DNA from: Aporrectodea caliginosa
Taxonomy: Eukaryota; Annelida; Clitellata; Crassiclitellata; Lumbricidae
NCBI GenBank assembly: GCA_020284085.1
Contig: JACEVL010005070.1
Coordinates: forward strand, 1,251,501-1,315,500
Direction of reading: 5' to 3'
Length of the DNA stretch: 64,000 bases
Part shown: positions 54,014 to 64,000 of the stretch, in pieces
How positions within the stretch are numbered: position 1 is the first letter of the stretch
Layout of the letters: each line of letters begins with the position of its first letter
Position numbers and translations under genes: made by a program
Notes under the pieces: generated by a model
Told to the model about the DNA's origin: nothing
Database searches by the model: none
What the model saw: the letters and a program-made list of their open reading frames with translations, nothing else

Positions 54014-55706
54014 TTCCATAGCATCGCACACGCCAAGCCCCTCTCCCAAAACACTTCTCCACACCTCTATCTCTTTCACAAACTCTCAACCACTTAGCCC
54101 ATCGCCCAAAACACTTCTCTGCATCTCTTTCACAACCTCGCAACCACTTAGCCCATCGCCCAAAACACTTCTCTGCATCTCTCTTTCTCAACTTCTCAGG
54201 CGCTGAGCCCCTCGCCCAAAACTCTTCTCTGCATCTCTCTTTCTCAACTTCTCAAGCGCTAAGCCCCTCGCCCAAAACTCTTCTCTGCATCTCTCTTTCT
54301 CAACTTCTCAAGCGCTAAGCTCCTCGCCCAAAACTCTTCTCAGCATCTCTCTTTGTCAACTTCTCAAGCGCTAAGCCCATCTCCCAAAACACTTCTCGGC
54401 ATCTCTCTTTCTCAACTTCTCAAGCGCTATTCACCCTCTCCCAAAACACTTCTCTGCATCTCTCTTTCTCAACTTCTCAAGCGCTAAGCCACTCGCCCAA
54501 AACTCTTCTCTGCAACTCTCTTTCTCAACTTCTCAAGCGCTATTCACCCTCTCCCAAAACACTTCTCTGCATCACTTTCACAACTTCTCAAGCGCTAAGC
54601 GCCTCTCCCAAAACACTTCTCTGCATCTCTCTTTCTCAATTTCTCAAGCGCTAAGCGCCTCTCCCAAAACACTTCTCTGCAACTCTCTTTCTCAACTTCT
54701 CAAGCGCTATTCACCCTCTCCCAAAACACTTCTCTGCATCTCTCTTTCTCAACTTCTCAAGCGCTAAGCCACTCGCCCAAAACTCTTCTCTGCAACTCTC
54801 TTTCTCAACTTCTCAAGCGCTATTCACCCTCTCCCAAAACACTTCTCTGCATCACTTTCACTCAACTTCTCAAGCGCTAAGCGCCTCTCCCAAAACACTT
54901 CTCTGCATCTCTCTTTCTCAACTTCTCAAGCGCTAAGCGCCTCTCCCAAAACACTTCTCTGCATCTCTATCTCATTCTCAACTTCTCATGCTCTAAGCCC
55001 CTCTCCCAAACGCTTCTCTGCATCTCTCTTTCTCAACTTCTCAAGCGCTAAGCTCCTCGCCCAAAACTCTTCTCTGCATCTCTTTCACAACTTCTCAAGC
55101 GCTAAGCCCCTCTCCCAAAACACTTCTCTGCAACTCTCTTTCTCAACTTCTCAAGCACTAAGCCACTCACCCAAAACACTTCTCTGCATCTCTATCTCAT
55201 TCTCAACTTCTCATGCTCTAAGCCCCTCTCCCAAACGCTTCTCTGCATCTCTCTTTCTCAACTTCTCAAGCGCTAAGCCCCTCGCCCAAAACTCTTCTCT
55301 GCATCTCTTTCACAACTTCTCAAGCGCTAAGCCCCTCTCCCAAAACACTTCTCTGCATCTCTCTTTCTCAACTTCTCAAGCGCTAAGCCACTCGCCCAAA
55401 ACTCTTCTCTGCAACTCTCTTTCTCAACTTCTCAAGCGCTATTCACCCTCTCCCAAAACACTTCTCTGCATCTCTCTTTCTCAACTTCTCAAGCGCTAAG
55501 CCACTCGCCCAAAACTCTTCTCTGCAACTCTCTTTCTCAACTTCTCAAGCGCTAAGCCACTCGCCCAAAACTCTTCTCTGCAACTCTCTTTCTCAACTTC
55601 TCAAGCGCTAAGCGCCTCTCCCAAAACACTTCTCTGCATCTCTATCTCATTCTCAACTTCCCATGCTCTAAGCCCCTCTCCCAAACGCTTCTATGCATCA
55701 CAATAT
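54014..55706. repeat. Minisatellite of about 56 bp, right arm
   Basis: Reverse-complement counterpart of 49,655-51,290, longer by 57 bp (about one unit). The same end variants occur in mirrored order. Confidence 0.9.
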
Positions 55707-56869
55707 CTTTCACACCCTCGCACTCATACACACACACCCGAACACACAAACACACTCATACGCATAAACACACTCATACTCACAAACTGTCAAACAGCCA
55801 AACACATTCCAAACCCTCAAACACTCACATACACAGAAACAGCCAAACATACAAACACAAACAGACAAAGGCACACAGTTGCAAGTGCTTTGTAGTTGTT
55901 GAATTGAGCTTAAATGGGTGCGCGCCTACGCGAAACTGGCTGTATGGTACAAAAGAATTGAAAACATGCTTGTAATAGTATGAAGAAACAGTGCAAAATG
56001 GTGACCTTGCAATACTTGAGCAAAGATGGGTGGAATTTATGGGCGCTATATGAAGGATATTGAGTAAAAAATAGAGTGCTTGTGTATGTGAACGGATGGT
56101 ATTGCTTGAAAGAATTGTCAGCCTGTGTATAAAAATTGGCAGCGTGCCCATGTGTGATGGACCCAAATAGAATTGAGAACCGCCAAATAATGAATAATTA
56201 ATGAGCTTTGCTAAGCCATGTAGTGCGAATGAAGAAGAAAGGGGAGGGGGGTAGGCACATGCACGTCCCCACCCAAGAAGAGTAACCCTTGACCAAATTT
56301 AATGTGCGTCTGTTTTGCCCGAGGCAGTAATCTAATGCCAAGCAGCCAATTGCCATAAATATAAACATTGTGCACTGTTGAATGGAGATTTGTGGCCGGC
56401 CTCCAATTGGTTGAGTGCAACCAAAAATAATAGCCATTTTGGAAGGGGAGGGGTAGGCACACGCACGCCCCACCCCTAAGAAGAGCGCCCCTTGAAATGA
56501 ACTTTGCCTAGCTTTAATGGCAGTCTGTTTGTTTTTGCCCGAGGCGGTCATTTGACCTTTGACCTATGCCAATAATAGAAATTGTCCCTCATAGCCACAC
56601 TAGGTTTGGATGACGTCATCCCATTATTCGTACCCATAGCCGCCAATTGTCCCTAGGACTGTCCTTTAGTTAACTACTATCGTCTCTCCTATCTCTTATC
56701 CTATCGTTATCTGGACTTCAGTTATGAAGCCAATAACATACTTCTTCTCCTATAAGACCTGTCTTAGCTAACTGTCGCCGGTGAATCGAGAGGAGGTGGA
56801 TGTGCATAGATGTGCAATAAAGCATTATTTATCATAGATGTGAGGTGACTGTTAAGAGATCGCTCGAGT

Positions 56870-56950
56870 AGACGCCAGCAGCAGCAGGACCAGCAGCATC
56901 AACTGCAGCATCAACTGCATCAGCATCAACTGCAGCAGCAGCAGCAGAGT
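56870..56950. repeat. CAGCAG/CATCAACTG repeat
   Basis: Imperfect CAGCAG and CAGCATCAACTG units just outside the foldback element. Confidence 0.7.
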
Positions 56951-57179
56951 AGTCGTAATGGACGGAGGATGCGTGAATGGAGGTCGATGATGATGATGAT
57001 GGGATGAATGCAAAGTGACCGATGTCTTGACATCCGGGGATTTACTGGAGATGAAGACAGAGCGAAAAAGGAAGACACGTCGTCAAGTGGCTTTTTAAAT
57101 AAGGACGCTACAGAATGAAGAAGCTCATTTAGACCGTTAATTATTCTGCTATGGCACTATAGCATTGGCTTCTCGAATG

Positions 57180-57595
<416 letters not shown>

Positions 57596-57599
57596 CCGT

Positions 57600-59380
57600 A
57601 CGTCTATGCACAAAACGAGAAGTTATTGCTACCTTCAAGTAAAATATATCTAGGCATATATCACTGCAAACGTCAGACCAAGGGTTGGTTTTAGAGCGCG
57701 AGCACTTGCGTGATAGAAACCGGTGGAAAACGTGGTGGTTCATGACTGACATCTAACCAATAACAATGGTTTAGTGCTATAGAGATGACACCAATCGCAG
57801 GCACGTGATAGAGACGCTCTCCGGCCACTCTAACACCTGCAACCAGTCGCTCTTAGACTGCATCACAGTTAAATCACATTCTGACTAATAAATAAATGCG
57901 ATAATTTTTCTAAATCAGAATTTGATATCTTCCTTTGTCGTGCTCCGTACGCTGACCTCCATGACACTAATCCTTATATAGCACATAAATATTGTATACC
58001 ATTCACACGTATATGTATCATATACAAATACAAGCCATTACGAATGACTGAGAAATTATGAGTCGACATAGCCAGTAGGAAAACCTTAGATTATCACATA
58101 CTACAATATGTTAGCTAATTTGGCTAGCGGTGTATGAGGGCGACCGGTCAATGTATGCTTAAGTCAACGATTTTTTAGCTGTTTCATTTAACGTTTCGTC
58201 TATATAGTAAGAAATCAAACTCAGAGACGGTTTGTCCTGTTTTGAGTCGCGCTACGCTAGTGATCAGGGAAGCAGGTAGTGAGTAGCCCGATGGTCTAAA
58301 AATTTGACATAAGGTATTTGACACAGCTAGTACATCATCCAACTATTCCGTTCTGTAACTTTGCCACTCCGTAACCTTCGTAGAATTTGTCCCAATTGGT
58401 CTATAACTGTTATCCACTATTGTCATATCCACAGTTCACATTGTCGCTTACTTCACAAATCAGAACATAGATTCCTGCTAAATCAATTCAATCGTACTGA
58501 ATGCCACATAATCCGTTCTGTTTTCCTGGAAAACGTCTCTAACACTATCGACGCCATCTTTGGTGGGAACCCTAAGCTGCAGTCACAACTCCCTCGTCCT
58601 CGTCATTCCGTCGTGTGACATCCTTTTTATCATTATATGAACGAAAATTGAGGTTTAGTTATTCGTCAAGAAATGAGGTTTTTATGCATTCAATTATCTA
58701 TCAACTGCTGTCCTTCAGCTGTTGCAGCTTACGTCTGAATTGATCAAATGCAGAGAAGCCTTGAAGCAGACGACATCTGCTGTTTTTCACACGATTTCTG
58801 TCAATTCTAGACTGCGAAGAACGAAAACGCTGCTTCTATATATGCTCTATCATATTAAACTTAATTTCAGGAAAATACACTTAAATGGTAAACCTATGCA
58901 ACATTTAAATCATGTTTAATATGATATGATGTGATGTTCATATCATTTAACAGATATGATTTAAAACTACATTGTACCCCTGCACCAGTTTATTCATATT
59001 TCTATTTCCAATAAAGGTTTTTTATGTCACTTGTACGTCGACGTAATAAGTAATCCTTTATTGAGCCGGGGTTTTTGCCGTGTTATAGACGTAGGACTGA
59101 TTGTGCAGAGAATATTAGTCACTTAAATCAACGATTACAGCTCAGCATTAAACGTTCTCAGTCCAACAGTTGCTGTAACAGAAGGAACATTTTCTCTTGC
59201 GGAGGTCTCTTGTTGCCTTCACTTCCGTAGGTTTGTTTATATACTGCAGCGCTGGATTTGTACTTGTGAGAAACATTTCCAGCCCTTTCCTACTTTCTCT
59301 GTCTCAGTGCCATGATTAATGAGGACGTTTCATCGAATCTTAGCATATGGAAACACGACGACCAGTGACTGAATGCGGCC
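57600..59380. other. No recognisable gene
   Basis: AT-rich sequence with short frames only (for example 58,361-58,618), none recognised. A TATGATATGATGTGATG repeat lies near 58,920. Confidence 0.5.
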
Positions 59381-59382
59381 AG

Positions 59383-59505
59383 TCATCCAGTCATTGACTG
59401 ACTGGGGTTCCAGTCATTGACTGACTGGGGCCAGTCATTGACTGCATGCGGCCAGTCATTGACTGACTGCGGCCAGTCATTGAATGAGTGTGGCCAGTCA
59501 ATGAC
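59383..59505. repeat. GGCCAGTCATTGACTGACTG minisatellite
   Basis: About five units of 24-26 bp built on GCCAGTCATTGACTGACTG. They abut the RT scrap at 59,510. Confidence 0.8.
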
Positions 59506-59509
59506 CGTA

Positions 59510-59630
59510 TCTAGAAACTCCAGGCCAAAATGGGTTGCAGTCCTTCTAGGAGTTCCACAGGGCTCTGTCTTAGGACCCTTCTTTTTTATTCTTTACACGG
59601 CTGATATTACTTCCTTAAATCTTAACTGAC
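59510..59630 (+). pseudogene. LINE RT scrap (motif B region)
   Basis: The frame reads VPQGSVLGPFFFILYTADI, an unmistakable RT segment of CR1/Jockey-like LINEs. Nothing else of the element remains. Confidence 0.85.
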
Positions 59631-59994
59631 TTAAGCCAACTGACTGAAGCCAACTTAACGGTGGTTTTGTACCTCAACTCAGACGTCTTGGTATGAAGCT
59701 CCTTTTTAAAGTCACTAAGCAAATATTTCTAAATGCATTGTTCTAGCAAAACGAACGTATCATTCAGTTAGTTTATGTAACTTAATACGACGCCATATCG
59801 CCATATTACGGATCAACGGGTGAGCTGATATTTTTCTCTTCGCAATATACAGTAATGTATTGACAATATAACAGGTAGAATCGTTCTGTGAATTGTCTAT
59901 TGTTTACCCTTTGACGCAATATCGCAGATTGTTTATAGTCCGCCAAATAGTTCGTCGTTTCTCTGACTATTCTGAAAGTAGAAAACAACGCAGA

Positions 59995-60170
59995 TGTCTG
60001 TCTGTCTGTGTCTGTCCGTCTGTCTGTCTCTGTCTGTCCGTCTGTCTCTGTCTGTCTGTCTCTGTCTGTCTGTCTGTCTCTGTCTGTCTGTCTCTGTCTG
60101 TCTGTCTGTCTCTGTCTGTCTGCCTGTCTGTCTCTGTCTGTCTGTCTGTCTGTCTCTGTCTGTCTGTCTT
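59995..60170. repeat. CTGT/CTGTCT microsatellite
   Basis: Tandem CTGT and TCTCTGTC units. Frames on both strands are artefacts. Confidence 0.92.
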
Positions 60171-60271
60171 AATCTGTGCAAGTACGTCAGTCCGTCGATT
60201 ATGTAGAGCTGTCATAATGTGTTCGTCTGCCTGACTGTTGTCCGACCTTTAATACACCCAGGACTACTGCC

Positions 60272-60640
60272 TATTTATCCATCCATCCATCCATCCATCC
60301 ATCCATCCATCATCCATCCATCCATCCATCCATCCATCCATCCATCCATCCATCCATCCATCCATCCATCCATCCATCCATCCATCCATCCATCCATCCA
60401 TCCATCCATCCATCCATCCATCTATCCATCCATCCATCCATCCATCCATCCATCCATCCATCCATCCATCCATCCATCCATCCATCCATCCATCCATCCA
60501 TCCATCCATCCATCCATCCATCCATCCATCCATCCATCCATCCATCCATCCATCCATCCATCCATCCATCCATCCATCCATCCATCCATCCATCCATCCA
60601 TCCATCCATCCATCCATCCATCCATCCATCCATCCATCTA
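60272..60640. repeat. CATC tetranucleotide microsatellite
   Basis: About 92 nearly perfect copies of ATCC with one TATC change at 60,421. It is the complement of the repeat at the left edge of the window. Confidence 0.95.
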
Positions 60641-61685
60641 TCCATTCGTCCATCTATCCATTCATCGATCTATCCATTCATCCACCTATCCATTCATCCA
60701 TCGAACCACTCATCTATCCATCCATTCATTCATCCAAATACCTATCCACCCATCTATCCATCCATTCATTCATCAAAATACCAATCCACCGATCTATCCA
60801 TCCATTCATTCATCCAAATACCTATCCACCCATCTATCCATCCATTCATACATCCAAATACCTATCCACCCATCTATCCATCCATTCATTCATCCAAATA
60901 CCTATCCACCCATCTATCCATCCATTCATTCATCCAAATACCTATCCACCCATCTATCCATCCATTCATTCATCCAAATACCTATCCACCCATCTATCCA
61001 TCCATTCATTCATCCATCCAAATACCTATCCACCCATCTATCCATCCATTCATACATCCAAATACCTATCCACCCATCTATCCATCCATTCATACATCCA
61101 AATACCTATCCACCCATCTATCCATCCATTCATACATCCAAATACCTATCCACCCATCTATCCATCCATTCATTCATCCAAATACCTATCCACCCATCTA
61201 TCCATCCATTCATTCATCCAAATACCTATCCACCCATCTATCCATCCATTCATACATCCAAATACCTATCCATCCATCTATCCATCCATTCATTCATCCA
61301 AATACCTATCCACCCATCTATCCATCCATTCATTCATCCAAATACCTATCCACCCATCTATCCATCCATTCATACATCCAAATACCTATCCATCCATCTA
61401 TCCATCCATTCATACATCCAAATACCTATCCATCCATCTATCCATCCATTCATACATCCAAATACCTATCCACCCATCTATCCATCCATTAATTCATCCA
61501 AATACCAATCCACCGATCTATCCATCCATTCATTCATCCAAATACCTATCCACCCATCTATCCATCCATTCATACATCCAAATACCTATCCATTCATCTA
61601 TCCATCCATTCATTCATCCAAATACCTATCCACCCATCTATCCATCCATTCATTCATCCAAATATCTATCCACCCCTCTATCCTT
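60640..61685. repeat. 40-bp minisatellite, about 24 units
   Basis: The unit CATCCAAATACCTATCCACC...CATCTATCCATCCATTCATT has a strict 40-bp period, with variants ATACATC, CATCCATCT and one extra tetramer. It grew out of the adjoining CATC repeat. It is not a CRISPR array: there are no unique spacers. Confidence 0.92.
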
Positions 61686-61689
61686 TCAT

Positions 61690-62640
61690 CCGTTCATCCT
61701 TCCTTCCGTTCTTCCTAAGACCCTCAATCCATTTCTCCATCTGTCCGTTTGTCCGTTGGTGAATCCGATGCGCTGTAGTTCCTTTTCCTGCGCATCCAGG
61801 CATCAAAGGAAATCGAGTGTCGCGTGTTTCCGATCAAAGAAGACCCGCTGTGCCTCCTCTCTCCCTTAATCCCACAGTGGTCATTAGCTCGGATTATCTC
61901 GGACGGCACGCAGCTGCCAACGACCTCAGCGCCACCTATCGGCCCTTTGTAGTCCGTCCTTAGATGGCTTCTCAAGATCTCCAACATTTCTCGGCGACCA
62001 AAATGCGAGCAAATCTTAGGTTGCAAACTGTGCATAACGCATTTACATCGTTTGCTCTCTATGATGATCTACAGCTGTAAAACTGTCGCGTTCTCGTCTC
62101 TCTTTTCTTCGGCGTCTATTATACTTCCGATCCTCCGCAGAGATAACTCTTCTTAAATAGAGAGCCTCAAAAGACATTTGACAGACTGTTTCTCAACCAC
62201 TGCTTTCGAATTTTTATGGGCGATTTCAGACGCACAATATTCCCGAACAGCTTTGAATAAAAATTGCTCTGGTTATTGATATTAGTCCACAACAAGGAAT
62301 AACTGAAAAATGGATCATTTGATTACATTATTTTGTATGCAGTAGGCCTATAGTCCGTCCTAAGGACCTGCGACTGCTTAAAAGAATGGTCGAACTACAT
62401 TTGGCGCTGATTCCTTACTCACGTTGACTTTAAAAAGCTATCACAAAACAACGACAGTCAAAATCGCTATCACAAAAAAAGCGATTTAAAAAACACTCGT
62501 GTACAAAATAGCGACACGGCGAATTCACCGATTAAGTATGTAAACTTTCAAATGTATGTATGACGTAGCATACATGTAACAAATGTGTAATGTTAAACTT
62601 GAAGACTCAAATTATGTCCAATTCCACGAAGATAGGTCAT
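61690..62640. other. No recognisable gene
   Basis: Only short frames, such as a 103-codon minus frame at 61,724-62,035 with no recognised family. Confidence 0.5.
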
Positions 62641-62641
62641 A

Positions 62642-63469
62642 GGGGGAAAGGCTTGTAATATGGGCCACTGTGTAATATGGGCCTCGACTGTATTTCCCAC
62701 CTATCATGTCTGCGGAGAGCTCTTACATTGGGAAACCATCCGTATACTGATTTCAACTTCCTGTTCGGGATGTGTGCCTTTACTAATAACTTCTGCCCGA
62801 AAAACATCAACGTTTATGTTTTGGTACATGCTGCTTATAAGACTTATTGAACTTCAACAAGTGTTAAATAGTTTAGGATTTCATCTATGGTATGCCCTGA
62901 TGTTTCAGAAGATAGACAATTTCTTTATTATATAAACACACAACTTTGTTGATCTATAATACATTCGTCGATCACGCTATAACAGATTTCCCCGAAGCAC
63001 ACCATTTTTGTAATACGGTCCTGTGATCGAATGTGTAATATGGGCCATATCTTTATGGAATGATACAGTAGAAATAGGCCGTTATGGCTATTTTTTCCAT
63101 GTAACCGGTTCTCAGTGTTGTTTACATTAGGCATAGTCCAAATTGTTTCTTAATGGTTATCCTAGTAAGTTTAATCTCAGAAAATCGGTTATTACTGTTT
63201 TAATATTAGTCTGCGGCACGGAAACATTGCAATTCCATCTTTAAAATGGTGGCTCATATTACACACCCGGTCGTGTAATATGAGCCATTTTCCGTATTTT
63301 GAAAAAATTCGTTAAAAATTTATTTGCACAGATTAAGGAATAATTCCTTCATATTTGGCAACAATTCATGCCAAGTAATGCATGGAATAAATAAACTACA
63401 CGTTTAATTGCTTCTGTGCTATGAAATAGGAAAAGTTTCTTAGGGGGCCCATATTAGAAGCCCTTCCCC
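62642..63469. mobile_element. Inverted-repeat element with TA target duplication
   Basis: The left end GGGGGAAAGGCTTGTAATAT and right end (reverse complement) GGGGAAGGGCTTCTAATAT are flanked by TA on both sides, as in Tc1/mariner-type MITEs. The motif TAATATGGGCC, or its GAGCC variant, recurs at about 62,656, 62,671, 63,035, 63,252 and 63,276. A 91-codon frame inside is unrecognised. Confidence 0.6.
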
Positions 63470-63474
63470 TATAT

Positions 63475-64000
63475 ATCGGTCGATGTTACTTTAATTCTTT
63501 CTGCAGTTTATTTTGTAGATTCTTCGAGATGGGTGTGGTAGCCTATTTGCCCTGCTATGTATAGGCCTACTGTTTGATCTCCATCTTGTTCAGATTCTGT
63601 TTCGTCTTTAGTGCATCGATGAAGCTCCAGATGGTCAGATGATTGGCTCCAATTAGTTCGCTGAATCCTCAACTGAATTGTTTCTTTGTTCGCAATCAAG
63701 ACCAATTAAAATTAATGCTGCTCAACTCCAAAAACTTCAAATGATTAATTAAAATAATTGATTGATTGCACAAATTATAAATCTTCAATCAAGAAGGTTC
63801 ATTTCAGAAGAATATTCTTATTCTCATTATTGTTCAATATCGGTTAGGCCTAATTGCTTCTTTGAACAGAACATTCTAATTAAATCGTTATTTGATGATC
63901 GCTATATTTTCACAGTCGCGAATTTGTAAGGCGCTATTTTTGTGATTGCGTTTTTCACGATCGCTGTTTTATGCTCGTTATTGTTATCGTGGACCTGGGA
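63475..64000. other. No recognisable feature
   Basis: AT-rich right edge with no supported gene. An inverted ATTAATT/AATTGATTG-rich patch lies near 63,735-63,770. Confidence 0.5.

Larger units (their letters stand above)
48683..56678. mobile_element. 7,996-bp foldback transposon with arms of about 3.55 kb
   Basis: The left arm 48,683-52,225 and right arm 53,079-56,678 are reverse complements, identical wherever I compared them. They differ by 57 bp in length, located in the tandem array. The loop is 853 bp. The element begins AGTAGTTAAC, ends GTTAACTACT, and is flanked by ATCGTC on both sides (48,677-48,682 and 56,679-56,684). Arm organisation (unique outer part, tandem array, inner part) resembles FB/TU foldback elements. 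A 6-bp TSD with AG...CT ends resembles Polinton/Maverick elements. Frames found in both arms match no known family. Confidence 0.88.

Noticed and set aside
48810..56551. Paired frames of 71-117 codons in the two foldback arms as genes
   Set aside because: They are identical because the arms are identical; they have no recognised domain, and several overlap in different frames or lie in the minisatellite.
60640..61685. CRISPR-like array with a 40-bp period
   Set aside because: All 40 bp repeat; there are no unique spacers, and the context is eukaryotic simple sequence.
60219..61718. 499-codon open frame on the plus strand
   Set aside because: It runs through a CATC microsatellite and a 40-bp minisatellite; the I-H-P-S repeats are a product of the tetramer, and complementary frames are equally open.

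Overview
The window is animal nuclear DNA, very rich in repeats, with intron-containing genes on the minus strand. The frequent TAGGCCTA-type palindromes, the tRNA-derived SINEs, the L2/CR1-like and REL-endonuclease non-LTR remnants, the THAP and BTB zinc-finger genes, and a foldback transposon resembling the sea-urchin TU class all suggest a marine deuterostome. An echinoderm is my best guess; this is inference, not proof.

The main genes are two tandem paralogues on the minus strand, at about 15.2-22.3 kb and 25.7-32.4 kb. Each appears to be a three-exon gene: a THAP zinc-finger exon, then a BTB/POZ exon, then one long exon with 13 regular C2H2 fingers and a degenerate one. Splice sites and codon phases agree at every junction in both copies (phase 1, then phase 2). 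This predicts THAP-BTB-C2H2 proteins of 987 and 974 residues, a domain combination I do not know to have been described. The second intron uses a GC-AG donor in both copies. The copies lie in a segmental duplication of about 9.6 kb that includes a shared putative promoter (about 24.0 and 34.6 kb) and a shared poly(A) signal. A further THAP exon with a 1-nt frameshift lies next to the upper promoter. Intron 1 of the lower copy holds a broken P-element-like transposase whose THAP segment closely resembles the gene's own THAP exon.

The left flank (1-14.4 kb) has simple repeats, a Harbinger-like MITE and at least five nested hAT-like elements with 8-bp target duplications, one set inside a SINE. 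From 33 to 45 kb there are non-LTR retrotransposon fragments (one split by an insertion carrying a gag-like coiled-coil ORF), a hAT element with a leftover transposase exon, and an L2-like relic. From 48,683 to 56,678 lies an almost perfect inverted repeat of 7,996 bp with arms of about 3.55 kb, tandem-repeat arrays inside the arms, an 853-bp loop and a 6-bp target duplication. The right end (57-64 kb) has long simple repeats and minisatellites, an RT scrap and a TA-flanked inverted-repeat element.

The two paralogues would be nuclear transcription factors or chromatin regulators with two DNA-binding modules and one oligomerisation module. Nearly everything else is mobile or repetitive DNA.
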